A stretch of 64,000 nt of DNA from Poriferisodalis sp964484385 (GCA_964484385.1 CAZAFV010000004.1:21237-85236); one strand, 5' to 3'; positions 33,784-43,211 are shown, counted from the first letter of the stretch. The notes: generated from the letters alone by a model not told the origin. Made by a program: numbers and translations.

Positions 33784-34986
33784 ATGAGCGACAGCAGCGC
33801 GGACAAGGCGGGGGAGCGGCCGCTTGAGGGAGTTCGGGTGTTGGACTTCACGCGTGTGGTGGCGGGGCCGCTGGCTACCCGGATGATGGCCGACATGGGT
33901 GCAGAGGTCATCAAGATCGAGCCGACGGACGGCGATCTGAGTCGGACGTTCCCGCCCTATGTCCCGGGTGACGTCAACCCGTATTTCTCCCAGCAGAACG
34001 CCGGCAAGCGCTTCTGCTCGATCGACCTGCGGGCGCCCGGGGCCCCGGAGCTGGTGCGGGAACTCGTCGGCCGCTGCGACGCGGTGGTGGAGAACTACCG
34101 GCCCGGCGTGATGTCCAAGTTCGGGCTCGGGCCCGACGAGATGTGCGCCGCACACCCCGCACTCGTGTACTGCTCGGTCACCGGATTCGGCCAGACCGGA
34201 CCGTGGGCCGACAAGCGGGCATACGCACCTGTCGGCCACATGGAGTCGGGCTACATCGACTACGCCGTCCGCGAGACCGGCGCCCGACCTGAGAACCCGC
34301 CGCTGGTGGTGGGCGACATCGTGACAGCGATGTCGGCGGCCGCAACCGTCAACGCCATGCTGGTGAAGGCGGCACGGACGGGCCGGGGCGGCCACATCGA
34401 CGTGTGCATGGTGGAAGCGATGGTGTACATCCAGGAGTGGTCGGCACTGGAGCTGGCGGGCGGCTGGGACGGGCCCAACGCAGGCCTCGCCCACGAATGC
34501 CCGATCCTGGTGCTGCCCGACGGGCGGGTGTGGGCCATCGCCGGCAACCCCGCAGCGTGGTTCGACGACCTGCTCAAGGCGATGGGCCGACCCGAGCTGG
34601 CTGATGATCCTCGATTCGCCACTCCTGCAGCCCGCATGGCCAACCGCTACGAGCTGTACGACGAGATGACCCAGTGGGCGGCAGGCTTCGCCGACGTGGA
34701 CGACTTCCGGCAAGCCATCGAAGCGGGCACTCCGTTCAGCGTGGCCGAGATGCGTTCCCTCACCGAGCTGGCGGGAACCGATTGGGCTACGCATCGCGGG
34801 TTGCTGGCCGACACCGCCTCGGGCTTCGCCGTACCCGCACGTCCGGCGCTCGGCTCAGGCATCGGCACCGACGGCCATGTCGCGGCCCGCGGAGCCGACA
34901 ACCGTGACGTCATCGGCGGGCTGCTCGGGTATGACAACCAACGGCTCGACCAGCTCGAAGCTGCCGGGGTGCTCGTCACCGCCTGA
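33784..34986 (+). CDS. CaiB/BaiF (class III) CoA-transferase (2)
   Basis: Second family III CoA-transferase in the window, 400 residues from ATG at 33784 (MSDSSADKAGERPLEGVRVL). VLDFTRVVAGPLATRMMADM, GAEVIKIEPTDGDLSR, NAGKRFCSIDLRAPGA, DAVVENYRPGVMSKFGLGP and GRGGHIDVCMVEAMVYIQ are the family blocks. It resembles the copy at 14087-15331 in the N-terminal half but diverges clearly afterwards (NRYELYDEMTQWAAGFADVD region), so it likely has a different acyl substrate. Stands alone before pfkA. Exact reaction unknown. Confidence 0.9.
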   Translation: MSDSSADKAGERPLEGVRVLDFTRVVAGPLATRMMADMGAEVIKIEPTDGDLSRTFPPYVPGDVNPYFSQQNAGKRFCSIDLRAPGAPELVRELVGRCDAVVENYRPGVMSKFGLGPDEMCAAHPALVYCSVTGFGQTGPWADKRAYAPVGHMESGYIDYAVRETGARPENPPLVVGDIVTAMSAAATVNAMLVKAARTGRGGHIDVCMVEAMVYIQEWSALELAGGWDGPNAGLAHECPILVLPDGRVWAIAGNPAAWFDDLLKAMGRPELADDPRFATPAARMANRYELYDEMTQWAAGFADVDDFRQAIEAGTPFSVAEMRSLTELAGTDWATHRGLLADTASGFAVPARPALGSGIGTDGHVAARGADNRDVIGGLLGYDNQRLDQLEAAGVLVTA

Positions 34987-35065
34987 ACCCCCTCGATCAG
35001 AAGGCCCGCCCTCGACGCCTTCGACCGCAGCCGGTGCTGCTGGGCACTGCGATTAGCTTGAGCCC

Positions 35066-36133
35066 GTGCGAATCGGGGTGCTCACCGGCGGGGGCGACTG
35101 CGCAGGCCTGAACGCGGCCATCCGGGGGGTCGTGCGGGCAGCCGGACACGAGCTGGACCGCAGCGTCATCGGCTACCGGCGCGGCTGGAACGGCGTGCTC
35201 GACGGAGACAGCGTGAAGCTGGATTCCGAGGCGATGCGGGGTGTGCTGCCGCGGGGCGGCACGATGCTCGGTACCTCTCGCAGCAGCCGTCGCCTCGAAA
35301 CCGAGGGCGCGGCGCCGCTGATAGCACAGCTCGAGCGCGACGGCGTGGACGCGCTGGTGACGATCGGCGGCGACGGCACGCTGATCACGGCCGGACGGCT
35401 TTCCGACGCCGGGTTCCCGGTGATCGCCGTCCCCAAGACAATCGACAACGACGTACAGGGCACCGATGTCTGCATCGGCTTCGACACGGCTCTGGGAGTC
35501 GCCACCGAGGCGGTCGACCGGCTGCACACCACCGCCGAATCGCACAACCGGATCATGGTGCTCGAGGTGATGGGCCGCCAAGCCGGGCACATAGCGGCCG
35601 GTGCGGGCATCGCCGGGGGCGCCGCTGCGATCCTTGTCCCCGAAGCGCCGTTCAACATCGACGAGATCGCCGAGCGCCTCATTGCACGGCATCACCGCGA
35701 CCGCAATGCGTCCATCGTGGTGGTCGCCGAGGGCGCGATTCCCAACGGCAGCGTCGAGGCGCCCAACACCGGCACCGACGAATGGGGCAACCGGGTCCTC
35801 GACGGCATGGGTCAGTTCGTCGGTGATCTGCTGGCGGAACGCACCGGTTATGACACACGTACGACTGTGCTCGGGTACATCCAGCGAGGCGGGCCGCCGA
35901 CGCCGGCCGACCGGCTGCTCGGCAGCCGGCTCGGGGCTCGTGCAGTCGAAGTGCTCATGGAGGGCACGTCGGGATGCATGGTGGGGGTGCACTCCACCGG
36001 TATCGCCCTGCGACCGCTTGCCGAGGTCGCGGGCCGCACCCGTTATCTGAGCGAGGACCAGCTGGAGCTGCTGGACCTCATCTCCACGGCGCCGGTGCTG
36101 ACACCCCTGCATACCTCGCGGCGCTGGTTCTGA
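35066..36133 (+). CDS. pfkA: 6-phosphofructokinase
   Basis: Glycolytic phosphofructokinase, 355 residues, GTG start. VLTGGGDCAGLNAAIRG at the N-terminus, TIGGDGTLITA (phosphoryl-donor site), PKTIDNDVQGTD and VMGRQAGHIA are the family signatures. The donor-site residue is Gly (GGDG), which favours ATP over PPi, while PKTIDND carries the Lys normally seen in PPi-type or group III enzymes rather than the Gly of E. coli PfkA. This Gly/Lys combination is known from actinobacterial ATP-dependent group III enzymes. GYIQRGGPPTPADR closes the substrate site. Short distance to the riboswitch-controlled thi genes but no evident link. Confidence 0.93.
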   Translation: MRIGVLTGGGDCAGLNAAIRGVVRAAGHELDRSVIGYRRGWNGVLDGDSVKLDSEAMRGVLPRGGTMLGTSRSSRRLETEGAAPLIAQLERDGVDALVTIGGDGTLITAGRLSDAGFPVIAVPKTIDNDVQGTDVCIGFDTALGVATEAVDRLHTTAESHNRIMVLEVMGRQAGHIAAGAGIAGGAAAILVPEAPFNIDEIAERLIARHHRDRNASIVVVAEGAIPNGSVEAPNTGTDEWGNRVLDGMGQFVGDLLAERTGYDTRTTVLGYIQRGGPPTPADRLLGSRLGARAVEVLMEGTSGCMVGVHSTGIALRPLAEVAGRTRYLSEDQLELLDLISTAPVLTPLHTSRRWF

Positions 36134-36185
36134 GGCAGGTTCTCAGGCTGGCCTACGGCACCGCACGGTAGGGTGACGGCGACAA

Positions 36186-36277
36186 CACATACCGGGGAGC
36201 CCATGGGGCTGAGAGGGCGACAGCAGTGCCGTCGCCGACCCGAGAACCTGATCTGGGTAATGCCAGCGGAGGAAGCA
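36186..36277 (+). ncRNA. TPP riboswitch (thi box)
   Basis: ACCGGGGAGCCC, GGGGCTGAGAGGG, then ACCTGATCTGGGTAATGCCAG followed by CGGAGGAA are the conserved TPP aptamer parts in the right order. The aptamer's 3' end includes the GGAGGAA ribosome binding site of thiB (36268-36274), whose ATG is at 36279. Ligand binding should therefore hide the ribosome binding site and block translation when thiamine diphosphate is high. Confidence 0.95.
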
Positions 36278-36278
36278 C

Positions 36279-37415
36279 ATGACCACCCACCGAGTGCGTA
36301 AGCCGTACCGACTCGCTGTTGCCGTCGCAGCCGCCTTGCTGCTGGTCGCAGCCTGCGGCGGCGGCGATGTCCCCGAGACAGATTTTCCGGCGCCACCGCC
36401 CGAGACGGAGTCTCCGTCGGCGACAGCCCCGGAAACCGCAGAACCGGCCGATGAGACGCCGTCGATCGACGGAACGACCGTGACGCTGATCACCCATGAC
36501 TCGTTCAACCTGTCCGACGGGACCCTCGAGGAATTCACGGCGCAGACCGGCGTGACGGTGGAACTGCTCGAGGTCGGCGACGCCGGCACACTCGTTGCTG
36601 AGGCGATCCTCACCAAGGACGCGCCGCTGGGCGACGTCCTGTTCGGCATGGACAACACGTTCCTCCAGCGGGGCCTCGACGCTGGCATCTTCGAAAGCTA
36701 CGAGTCGCCAGCACTGGCGGGGGTGCCCGAGAGTCTCCAGCTCGATCCTCGTCATCGGGTCACACCAGTCGACTACGGCGATGTGTGCGTGAACTACTGG
36801 AAGGACGCCGTGCCGAGGGTGCCGGACAGGCTTGAAGACCTGGTGCATCCCGACTTCACCGATCAGTTCGTCGTACAGCATCCCGAGACCTCGTCACCGG
36901 GCCTGGCGTTTCTGCTCGCCACCATCGCCGCATTCGGCGAGTCTTGGGAGCTGTACTGGGAGGATCTCCGGGCTAACGGCGTGACGGTGACCGCCGGCTG
37001 GGAAGACGCCTATTACGGCGAGTTCACTTCAGGAGGTGGTGAACGGTCCGTCGTCGTGTCATATGCCTCCAGCCCGCCGGCAGAGGTGATCTACGCCGAT
37101 CCGCCGACCGACGAGGCGCCGACGGGCGTCATCACCGAGTCGTGCTACCGCCAGATCGAATTCGCAGGAATCCTGTCGGGCACCGACAACGAGGCCGGAG
37201 CGCAGGCGCTCATCGACTTCATGCTGAGCGAGACGTGGCAGAACGACGTTCCGCTCAACATGTTCGTGTATCCCGTCATCGAGAGTGCGATGCTCCCGCC
37301 CGAGTTCGTCGAGCACACCGCGGTGCCTGAGAACCCGCTGATGCTGGACCCGGCGGAGATCGAGGCCAACCGCGACACCTGGACTGAGCGGTGGGTGGAG
37401 ATCGTGCTGCGCTGA
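36279..37415 (+). CDS. thiB: Thiamine ABC transporter substrate-binding protein ThiB
   Basis: Periplasmic-type binding lipoprotein for thiamine or its phosphates, 378 residues. Signal peptide with lipobox LLLVAACGGG, then an acidic Pro/Glu/Thr linker to about residue 65. The binding domain begins TVTLITHDSFNLSDGTLEEF, as in ThiB/TbpA (usual start of the mature protein: VYTYDSF). LGDVLFGMDNTFLQRGLDAG and VTPVDYGDVCVNYWKD follow, and SCYRQIEFAGILSGTDN near the C-terminus is also typical. It directly follows the TPP riboswitch, which confirms the role. The permease gene starts 28 bases downstream. Confidence 0.95.
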   Translation: MTTHRVRKPYRLAVAVAAALLLVAACGGGDVPETDFPAPPPETESPSATAPETAEPADETPSIDGTTVTLITHDSFNLSDGTLEEFTAQTGVTVELLEVGDAGTLVAEAILTKDAPLGDVLFGMDNTFLQRGLDAGIFESYESPALAGVPESLQLDPRHRVTPVDYGDVCVNYWKDAVPRVPDRLEDLVHPDFTDQFVVQHPETSSPGLAFLLATIAAFGESWELYWEDLRANGVTVTAGWEDAYYGEFTSGGGERSVVVSYASSPPAEVIYADPPTDEAPTGVITESCYRQIEFAGILSGTDNEAGAQALIDFMLSETWQNDVPLNMFVYPVIESAMLPPEFVEHTAVPENPLMLDPAEIEANRDTWTERWVEIVLR

Positions 37416-37443
37416 GCGCACTTCCCGTCCACTGGCCGAGGCG

Positions 37444-39099
37444 ATGGGCAATGTGACGGTGGCCCGGCCGCCGCGGCGGCGCCAAGTGGCGGCAGTGCTC
37501 GGCTGGGCACTCGCCGCCGCAGCTCCGCTCGGGTTCCTGGCGGTGTTCTTCGCCTACCCGGTGCTCACCGTGGTGGCAGACGGGCTCAACAGCATCGGCG
37601 ATCTGCTGGGGCGCTCCTCGATTCGCGGGGTGATGTGGTTCACCGTCTGGCAGGCCGTCGCATCGACCGCCCTCACCCTCGCAGTGGGCATTCCGGCGGC
37701 GGCAGCGCTGGCACGGCTGCGACCGAGGACGCGGCGGGTCGTTCGTGCCGTGATCACCGTTCCCTTCGTGTTGCCGACAGTGGTCGTGGCCGGTGCCTTC
37801 GAAGCAGTCTTCGATCGCTTCGGTCTCGACGGCGGCACTTTGTCGCTGCACCACACCGTGTGGGCGATCCTGCTGGCGCATGTCTTCTTCAACTACGCCG
37901 TGGTGGTGCGGACAGTGGGTTCGTGGTGGGCTGGCCTGGACGGGCGCAACGCTGACGCGGCGGCCGTGCTCGGCGCGACGCCGCTGCGCGCGTTCCGCTA
38001 TGTGACCTGGCCGCTCCTGCGGCCTGCCGTCGCCGCGGCCGCGGCTGTCACCTTCCTGTTCTCGTTCACGTCGTTCGGGGTGATCCTGATTCTCGGCGGC
38101 CCGACACGCGCCACCGTCGAGACCGAGATCTACCGATACGCCATCACGCGGCTCGACTTCGAAACTGCCGCCGCGCTGGCGCTGTGCCAGCTCGTTGCCG
38201 TTGCGGCCCTGGTCGCGTTGGCGGGCGTGGCCGAGCGACGCCGGGCAGTGGCTCGGCGGGCGCCCGGACGTACGGCACCGCGGCGGCGCCGCAGTGTGAT
38301 CGCTGTCAATGCCGTCGTGGCCGTGGTGCTGCTGGGTGCGCCGATCATCACGTTGGTGGAGCGGTCGTTTGCGACCGGTGGCGGATACGGCGTCGCCAAC
38401 TTCGCCGCGCTGGCCGATCGCGTACAGATGCTGCCGACGACCGCGCTCGCCGCGCTGCGCCATTCGCTGGGATTCGCCGTGCTCGCGACCTTGGTTGCCA
38501 CCGGCGTCGGCGCATTGGCGTCGTTCGTGGTCGTAGGGGGTCGGGCACATGCCGCGACGGCCGGCGCGAGCTGGCTCCGGCGTCTCTTCGATCTCGGGTT
38601 GACCTTGCCGCTCGGCGTGTCCGCCGTGACCGTGGGGCTCGGGATGCTGCTGGCGCTGGACACGCCTCCGCTCGAGTTCCGCACGGCGTGGTGGATCATT
38701 CCTGTAGCGCACGCCCTGGTCGGGATGCCGTTCGTCGTCCGCACGCTGGTGCCGACGCTGCGCTCGATCGACGACCGGCTGCGGGAAGCGGCATCGGTGC
38801 TCGGTGCCTCGCCGTTGCGCACTCGTCGTGAGGTCGACGTTCCGATTGCATCCCGAGCGGTGGCGGTAGGTGCGGCATTCGCCTTCGCCGTATCACTGGG
38901 CGAGTTCGGTGCGACGGCGTTCCTGCCTCGGCGGCCCGACACGCTCACCGCGCCGCTGGCGCTGTTCCGGCTGCTCGGCACGCCGGGGGAGACGCTGCGG
39001 GGTCAGGCCATGGCGCTCGCTGTCGTGCTCATGGCCGCGACGGCTGCGTCAGTGCTGGTGATCGAAGGTCTGCGCCGCACCGACGAATCGCTGTTCTAG
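37444..39099 (+). CDS. thiP: Thiamine ABC transporter permease ThiP
   Basis: Membrane component of the thiamine importer, 551 residues formed by two fused permease halves. The two EAA loops that contact the ATPase are visible: NADAAAVLGATPLRAFRYV and REAASVLGASPLRTRREV. About 12 hydrophobic segments. The name rests on position after the riboswitch and thiB. An ATPase gene (thiQ) would be expected next, but the gene downstream is convergent and only 15 bases away, so the ATPase must come from elsewhere in the genome. Confidence 0.93.
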   Translation: MGNVTVARPPRRRQVAAVLGWALAAAAPLGFLAVFFAYPVLTVVADGLNSIGDLLGRSSIRGVMWFTVWQAVASTALTLAVGIPAAAALARLRPRTRRVVRAVITVPFVLPTVVVAGAFEAVFDRFGLDGGTLSLHHTVWAILLAHVFFNYAVVVRTVGSWWAGLDGRNADAAAVLGATPLRAFRYVTWPLLRPAVAAAAAVTFLFSFTSFGVILILGGPTRATVETEIYRYAITRLDFETAAALALCQLVAVAALVALAGVAERRRAVARRAPGRTAPRRRRSVIAVNAVVAVVLLGAPIITLVERSFATGGGYGVANFAALADRVQMLPTTALAALRHSLGFAVLATLVATGVGALASFVVVGGRAHAATAGASWLRRLFDLGLTLPLGVSAVTVGLGMLLALDTPPLEFRTAWWIIPVAHALVGMPFVVRTLVPTLRSIDDRLREAASVLGASPLRTRREVDVPIASRAVAVGAAFAFAVSLGEFGATAFLPRRPDTLTAPLALFRLLGTPGETLRGQAMALAVVLMAATAASVLVIEGLRRTDESLF

Positions 39100-39114
39100 G
39101 CGTCCTTGGAGGGG

Positions 39115-39504
39115 CTAGGAGGCCTTCCAGAGGCGGTGCCCCTCCATCCACAGCAGGATCGGCAAGGCGGTGTCGATGAGGTGCCAGATCGTGAAGTTGT
39201 CGCCGCCGTCGACCATCGCCCGAAACCAATTCGGGACGAAGGCGATCGTCACGGCGACAGCGAAGATGAACATGGCCCGGGCGCCGCGATCGTGGAAGCT
39301 GGCCGCCGACCGCCGCTGCCATGTGGTGAGCAGCACCAGTGCCAGTGCGACTGCCATGAACCAGTCGAGAACGTTCCACACATCGAGGTTTGCGGGATCG
39401 CCGGGTTCGTCACCGGGTCCGTAGAACGGGAACACGAAGAAGTTCACCACCACAGCGGCGGCGACCAGCTTGAGATAGATCGCTACGGGCTTGGCGAAGA
39501 TCAT
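39115..39504 (-). CDS. Small integral membrane protein (129 aa), function unknown
   Basis: Four hydrophobic segments can be seen: about residues 7-25 (IYLKLVAAAVVVNFFVFPF), 48-66 (FMAVALALVLLTTW), 80-97 (MFIFAVAVTIAFVPNWF) and 108-124 (IWHLIDTALPILLWME). A highly suitable GAAGGAGG ribosome binding site at 39513-39520 marks the ATG at 39504; the frame upstream of it is only an antisense-like extension. Not assignable to a known family by eye. It lies 53 bases downstream of the acetoacetyl-CoA synthetase gene on the same strand, so probably one transcript. Confidence 0.8.
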   Translation of the reverse strand: MIFAKPVAIYLKLVAAAVVVNFFVFPFYGPGDEPGDPANLDVWNVLDWFMAVALALVLLTTWQRRSAASFHDRGARAMFIFAVAVTIAFVPNWFRAMVDGGDNFTIWHLIDTALPILLWMEGHRLWKAS

Positions 39505-39557
39505 GTGCCGGGCCTCCTTCGACAGGGCTGACCGACCCAGCACCATGGTGGACGCCG

Positions 39558-41660
39558 TCAAGCCTCCAGTGCGGGATGATCGGCGAAGTGGTCGAGCGCG
39601 TCGGGGTCGTCGATGGCCTCGACGTTGGCCACCGGTCGGCCCTCGACGACGTCCCGAATCGCCAGCTCCACGAGCTTCCCTGAGCGGGTGCGCGGGATTG
39701 CCGGCACTTGGGCGATCACTGCGGGCACGTGGCGAGGCGATGCCCCCGAACGGATCTGCGAGCGGATCCGGCCCATCAGCTCGTCGTCGAGCGTCACGCC
39801 GTCGCGCAGCTTCACGAACAGCACCACCCGGGTGTCCGCGCTGGCTGTCGAGCCTTCGTCGGTCGCGACCTGCTGGCCGATCACGACGCTCTCGAGCACC
39901 TCGTCGATCCGGTCGACCTGGCGGTAGATCTCGGCGGTGCCGATGCGCACCCCGCCAGGATTCAGCGTGGCGTCGGATCGCCCGCTGATGATGATCCCGC
40001 CGCTGGGCGTCCATTCGGCGAAGTCGCCGTGATGCCACACACCCTCGAAGCGTTCGAAGTACGCGGATCGGTAGCGCGCGTCGCCGGGGTCGTCCCAGAA
40101 GCGCAGCGGCATGGACACGAAGGCGTTGCGACACACGAGCTCCCCCTGCGTGCCCGCGCCGAGCGACGCGCCGTCGGCATCGGCCACGTCGACGTCGAGG
40201 CCGAGCGCAGCCGCCTGGATCTCGCCGCGGCGGACCGGGCCCGTCGGGTCACCGATCACGAATCCGCCGCAGATGTCGGTGCCCCCGGAGAACGAGGCCA
40301 GGTGCACGTCGGCCTTCACCTGCTCGTACACCCAGTCGAAACCCTCGGGCGCCAGGGGAGAACCGGTGGAGGAGATCGTGCGCACGGTGTCGAGCGCATG
40401 AGTCTGCGCCGGCCGCAGACCGGCCTTCATGGCGCCCTCGATGAACTTGGCGCTGACGCCGAACAGCGTGACGCCCCAGTCGTCGGCCACGTCGAACAGC
40501 CGCGCCGGGCTCGGATGGAACGGCGACCCGTCGTACAGCACCAGCGATGCGCCGCTGGCCAGCCCCGCGACGAGCCAGTTCCACATCATCCAGCCGGTGG
40601 TGGTGAAGTACATGACACGATCACCGGGCCGGACATCGAAGTGCAGCCGCTGCTCGCTCCACAGCTTGAGCAGCGCGCCGCCCGCCCGGTGCACGATGCA
40701 CTTCGGCTTCCCAGTGGTGCCAGACGAGTAGAGGATGTACACCGGCTGGTCGAAGCCGAGCCGTTCGAAGGTCAGGTCGTCGCCGCTGGCGACGCGATGA
40801 GGCGTCAGCCACTCTGTCCACGATGTCGCCGATCCCGACACATCGCCTGATGGAGCGGGTGCGCTGCGGTCGTACGGAGCAAGAACGAGCCGCCGCAGGG
40901 ACGCACCCGTCGTTCCCAGGTTGGCGGCCACTTCGGCCGCCTTGCCGGCCGTGTGATGGCGCACACCGTTGTAGTAGTAGCCGTCGACGGCGACCATGAC
41001 GGTCGGGGAGATCTGGCCGAAGCGGTCGAGCACGCCGTCGATGCCGAAATCGGGGCTGACCGACGAGTACACGGCGCCCAGCGACGCCGTGGCCAGGAAC
41101 ACGATGAGCGCTTCGGGGCCGTTGGGGAGCATCGTGGCCACCCGGTCGCCCACGCCGACTCCGTCGGCCGCCAGCGCCCGCTGGCACGCTGCCACCTCGG
41201 CGCGCAGCTCGCCGTGCGTCATCGTCAGCTGCGCTGCGTCCTCGCCGATGAACGCCAGGGCCGTGTCGTCGGCGTGTGGCCCGCCCGCAGTGACGGGCCG
41301 CAGGTAGTGCTCGGCGATGTTCAGGCTGGAGCCGGCGAAGAACTCCAGACCAGGGCCTGGCGTCGCGCCACCTGCTGTCGAGGCGGCGTCGCCCTGCGAC
41401 CCTGCGGCGACGAAGTTGGGACCGAGCTCGCCGATGCCGTCGCAGAACTCCCACACGGCGCGCCAGAAGGCCCCTGGATGCTGCACGGACCACGCGTGCA
41501 GATCCGCGTAGGTGTTCCGGTCGAGCCCGATTCCGACCTGTTCGGCGAACTGCCAGAGCTGGGTCCCTACACGTCGCTGGGCATCAGGCCGCCACAGCAC
41601 GGGCGCATCGTCGACTGCGGGGCTCTCGCTGTCTGCTGAGCTGTTCATCGAGCGCAACAT
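39558..41660 (-). CDS. Acetoacetyl-CoA synthetase
   Basis: Adenylate-forming enzyme that activates acetoacetate to acetoacetyl-CoA, 700 residues. The N-terminal domain with TYADLHAWSVQHPGAFWRAV is typical of acetyl/acetoacetyl-CoA synthetases. The nucleotide motif ILYSSGTTGKPKCIVHRAGG and TTTGWMMWNWL are diagnostic of acetoacetyl-CoA synthetase. SGRSDATLNPGGVRIGTAEIY and PRTRSGKLVELAI near the C-terminus include the hinge and the catalytic Lys. Allows use of ketone bodies and fits the lipid/ketone-degrading genes in the window. Start ATG at 41660 or 41648; no clear ribosome binding site for either. Confidence 0.93.
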   Translation of the reverse strand: MLRSMNSSADSESPAVDDAPVLWRPDAQRRVGTQLWQFAEQVGIGLDRNTYADLHAWSVQHPGAFWRAVWEFCDGIGELGPNFVAAGSQGDAASTAGGATPGPGLEFFAGSSLNIAEHYLRPVTAGGPHADDTALAFIGEDAAQLTMTHGELRAEVAACQRALAADGVGVGDRVATMLPNGPEALIVFLATASLGAVYSSVSPDFGIDGVLDRFGQISPTVMVAVDGYYYNGVRHHTAGKAAEVAANLGTTGASLRRLVLAPYDRSAPAPSGDVSGSATSWTEWLTPHRVASGDDLTFERLGFDQPVYILYSSGTTGKPKCIVHRAGGALLKLWSEQRLHFDVRPGDRVMYFTTTGWMMWNWLVAGLASGASLVLYDGSPFHPSPARLFDVADDWGVTLFGVSAKFIEGAMKAGLRPAQTHALDTVRTISSTGSPLAPEGFDWVYEQVKADVHLASFSGGTDICGGFVIGDPTGPVRRGEIQAAALGLDVDVADADGASLGAGTQGELVCRNAFVSMPLRFWDDPGDARYRSAYFERFEGVWHHGDFAEWTPSGGIIISGRSDATLNPGGVRIGTAEIYRQVDRIDEVLESVVIGQQVATDEGSTASADTRVVLFVKLRDGVTLDDELMGRIRSQIRSGASPRHVPAVIAQVPAIPRTRSGKLVELAIRDVVEGRPVANVEAIDDPDALDHFADHPALEA

Positions 41661-41746
41661 AGTCAGCCGCTGTCACGTCCCCCGTTTCGATGGGTGAGGC
41701 GGCAACCACGGAATCGCTCTGAGCCGTGCGGGTAGTGTCCCCACCC

Positions 41747-42526
41747 ATGGACGGCATCTGCGACGACCTTCAGGCAGAGAACGACGCGCTCGGCGACGTG
41801 GTCGGCGACCTCAGCGAGGAACAGTGGCGCCTGCCTACGCCCGCAGAGGGCTGGGACAGCCGCGAGACCATGGTGCATCTGGGCATGACCGACTGGGTGG
41901 CCACGGTGGCCGTTGTCGATCCCGAGCACTTCGACGACTTCAAGGCCGCTGCCTCGCGTGGCGAGATGGATCTGCACACCGCAGCCGGATTCGACTTCGC
42001 CTCCATGTCCGGGGCGGAGATCTGGGACTGGCTCTGTGCCGAGCGCACCAAGATGCTGGACGCCGTGCGCCCGCTCGATCCCAAGGACCGGATTCCTTGG
42101 TTCGGACCGTCCATGGGAGCGCTGTCGTTCGTGACCGCCCGGCTCATGGAGACTTGGTCGCACGGGCATGACGTGGCCGACACTCACGGCAGGGAGTTGC
42201 CGCGCACCGATCGCCTTCGCCATGTTGCCCACATCGGGGTAAGCACGCGCGGCTGGAGCTACGCGAACCGGGGCCTTGAGGTACCTGAGGGTCCGGTACG
42301 GGTCGAGCTGGATGCCCCGAGCGGGGACGTGTGGACGTGGGGTCCCGAAGATGCGGCCGACAGGGTGAGCGGCGACGCCTACGAGTTCTGCCTCGCGGTC
42401 ACCCAGCGGCGACACCACACCGAAACCGGGTTGTCGGTCACCGGCCCGCTGGCAACTGGGTGGATGGACATCGCCCAGGCATTCGCCGGACCGCCGACCG
42501 ACGCCGAGAGCCGCCGCGCCGCCTGA
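41747..42526 (+). CDS. TIGR03084-like / maleylpyruvate isomerase-like metal-binding protein
   Basis: 259 residues from ATG at 41747 (MDGICDDLQAENDALGDVV). LSEEQWRLPTPAEGWDSRETMVHLGMTDW is the four-helix N-terminal domain of the DinB/mycothiol-dependent maleylpyruvate isomerase superfamily, with the first metal-ligand His in MVHLG. The second His cluster is METWSHGHDVAD. The C-terminal part (GPVRVELDAPSGDVWTWG) is the small accessory domain. The product could be a mycothiol-dependent enzyme; the organism makes mycothiol (mshC at 60974). Exact reaction unknown. A GTG at 41726 is in frame but less likely. Confidence 0.8.
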   Translation: MDGICDDLQAENDALGDVVGDLSEEQWRLPTPAEGWDSRETMVHLGMTDWVATVAVVDPEHFDDFKAAASRGEMDLHTAAGFDFASMSGAEIWDWLCAERTKMLDAVRPLDPKDRIPWFGPSMGALSFVTARLMETWSHGHDVADTHGRELPRTDRLRHVAHIGVSTRGWSYANRGLEVPEGPVRVELDAPSGDVWTWGPEDAADRVSGDAYEFCLAVTQRRHHTETGLSVTGPLATGWMDIAQAFAGPPTDAESRRAA

Positions 42527-42584
42527 GCGCGATGCGGATCGGCGCTCGGGCGAAGGCAGTGCTGAGGCGCGCACAGGGGGCGCG

Positions 42585-43211
42585 GTGCTGATCGTCGGTC
42601 TGACAGGCGGCATCGGCGCAGGCAAGAGCACTGTGGCGCGGCTGCTCGCCGGTCACGGAGCGGCGGTGGTGGATGTCGATGCCTTGGGCCGCGAGATCGT
42701 CGCTCCCGGTGGGTCGGCGGTACAGGCCGTGCTCGAGCGATTCGGCAGCGAACTGGCCGGTCCCGACGGCGGCATCGACCGTCCTGCCCTCGCATCGATC
42801 GTGTTCAACGATCCCGACGAGCTCGCAGCTCTCAACGACATCAGCCATCCGGCGATCAACGAGCTCCTCGACGAGCGGATCGAGTCCATCGGGGCGGCTG
42901 GCACAACCGACGTCGTCGTGCTCGACATGGCCGTGCTCACCGAGAGCACGCTGGGCCGCAACACCCGCTTCCCCTATGAGATCGTGGTCACCGTCGAGGC
43001 GCCGCCCGACGTACGGCTGGAGCGGCTCATCGAGCGCGGCATGACCTCCGAAGATGCCAAGGCGCGACTGGCTTCCCAGGCAACCGACGAGCAGCGACGC
43101 GAGGTATCCAATTTCGTCATCGGCAACGGCGGCGGGAACGACGAGTTGGCCGATGCCACGGAGAAGCTGTGGGATGCCCTGTGCCGTCTGGCAGACGAGC
43201 GCGCTGCATGA
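42585..43211 (+). CDS. coaE: Dephospho-CoA kinase
   Basis: Final step of CoA synthesis, phosphorylating dephospho-CoA. 208 residues. P-loop VGLTGGIGAGKSTVARLL at the start, VVDVDALGREIV (substrate site), ISHPAINELL and ERLIERGMTSEDAKARLASQ are the family patterns. GTG start at 42585. The stop overlaps the ATG of the thioesterase gene by 4 bases (ATGA), so the two are coupled. Lies in a compact plus-strand run from the TIGR03084-like gene to the acyl-CoA dehydrogenase. Confidence 0.95.
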   Translation: MLIVGLTGGIGAGKSTVARLLAGHGAAVVDVDALGREIVAPGGSAVQAVLERFGSELAGPDGGIDRPALASIVFNDPDELAALNDISHPAINELLDERIESIGAAGTTDVVVLDMAVLTESTLGRNTRFPYEIVVTVEAPPDVRLERLIERGMTSEDAKARLASQATDEQRREVSNFVIGNGGGNDELADATEKLWDALCRLADERAA

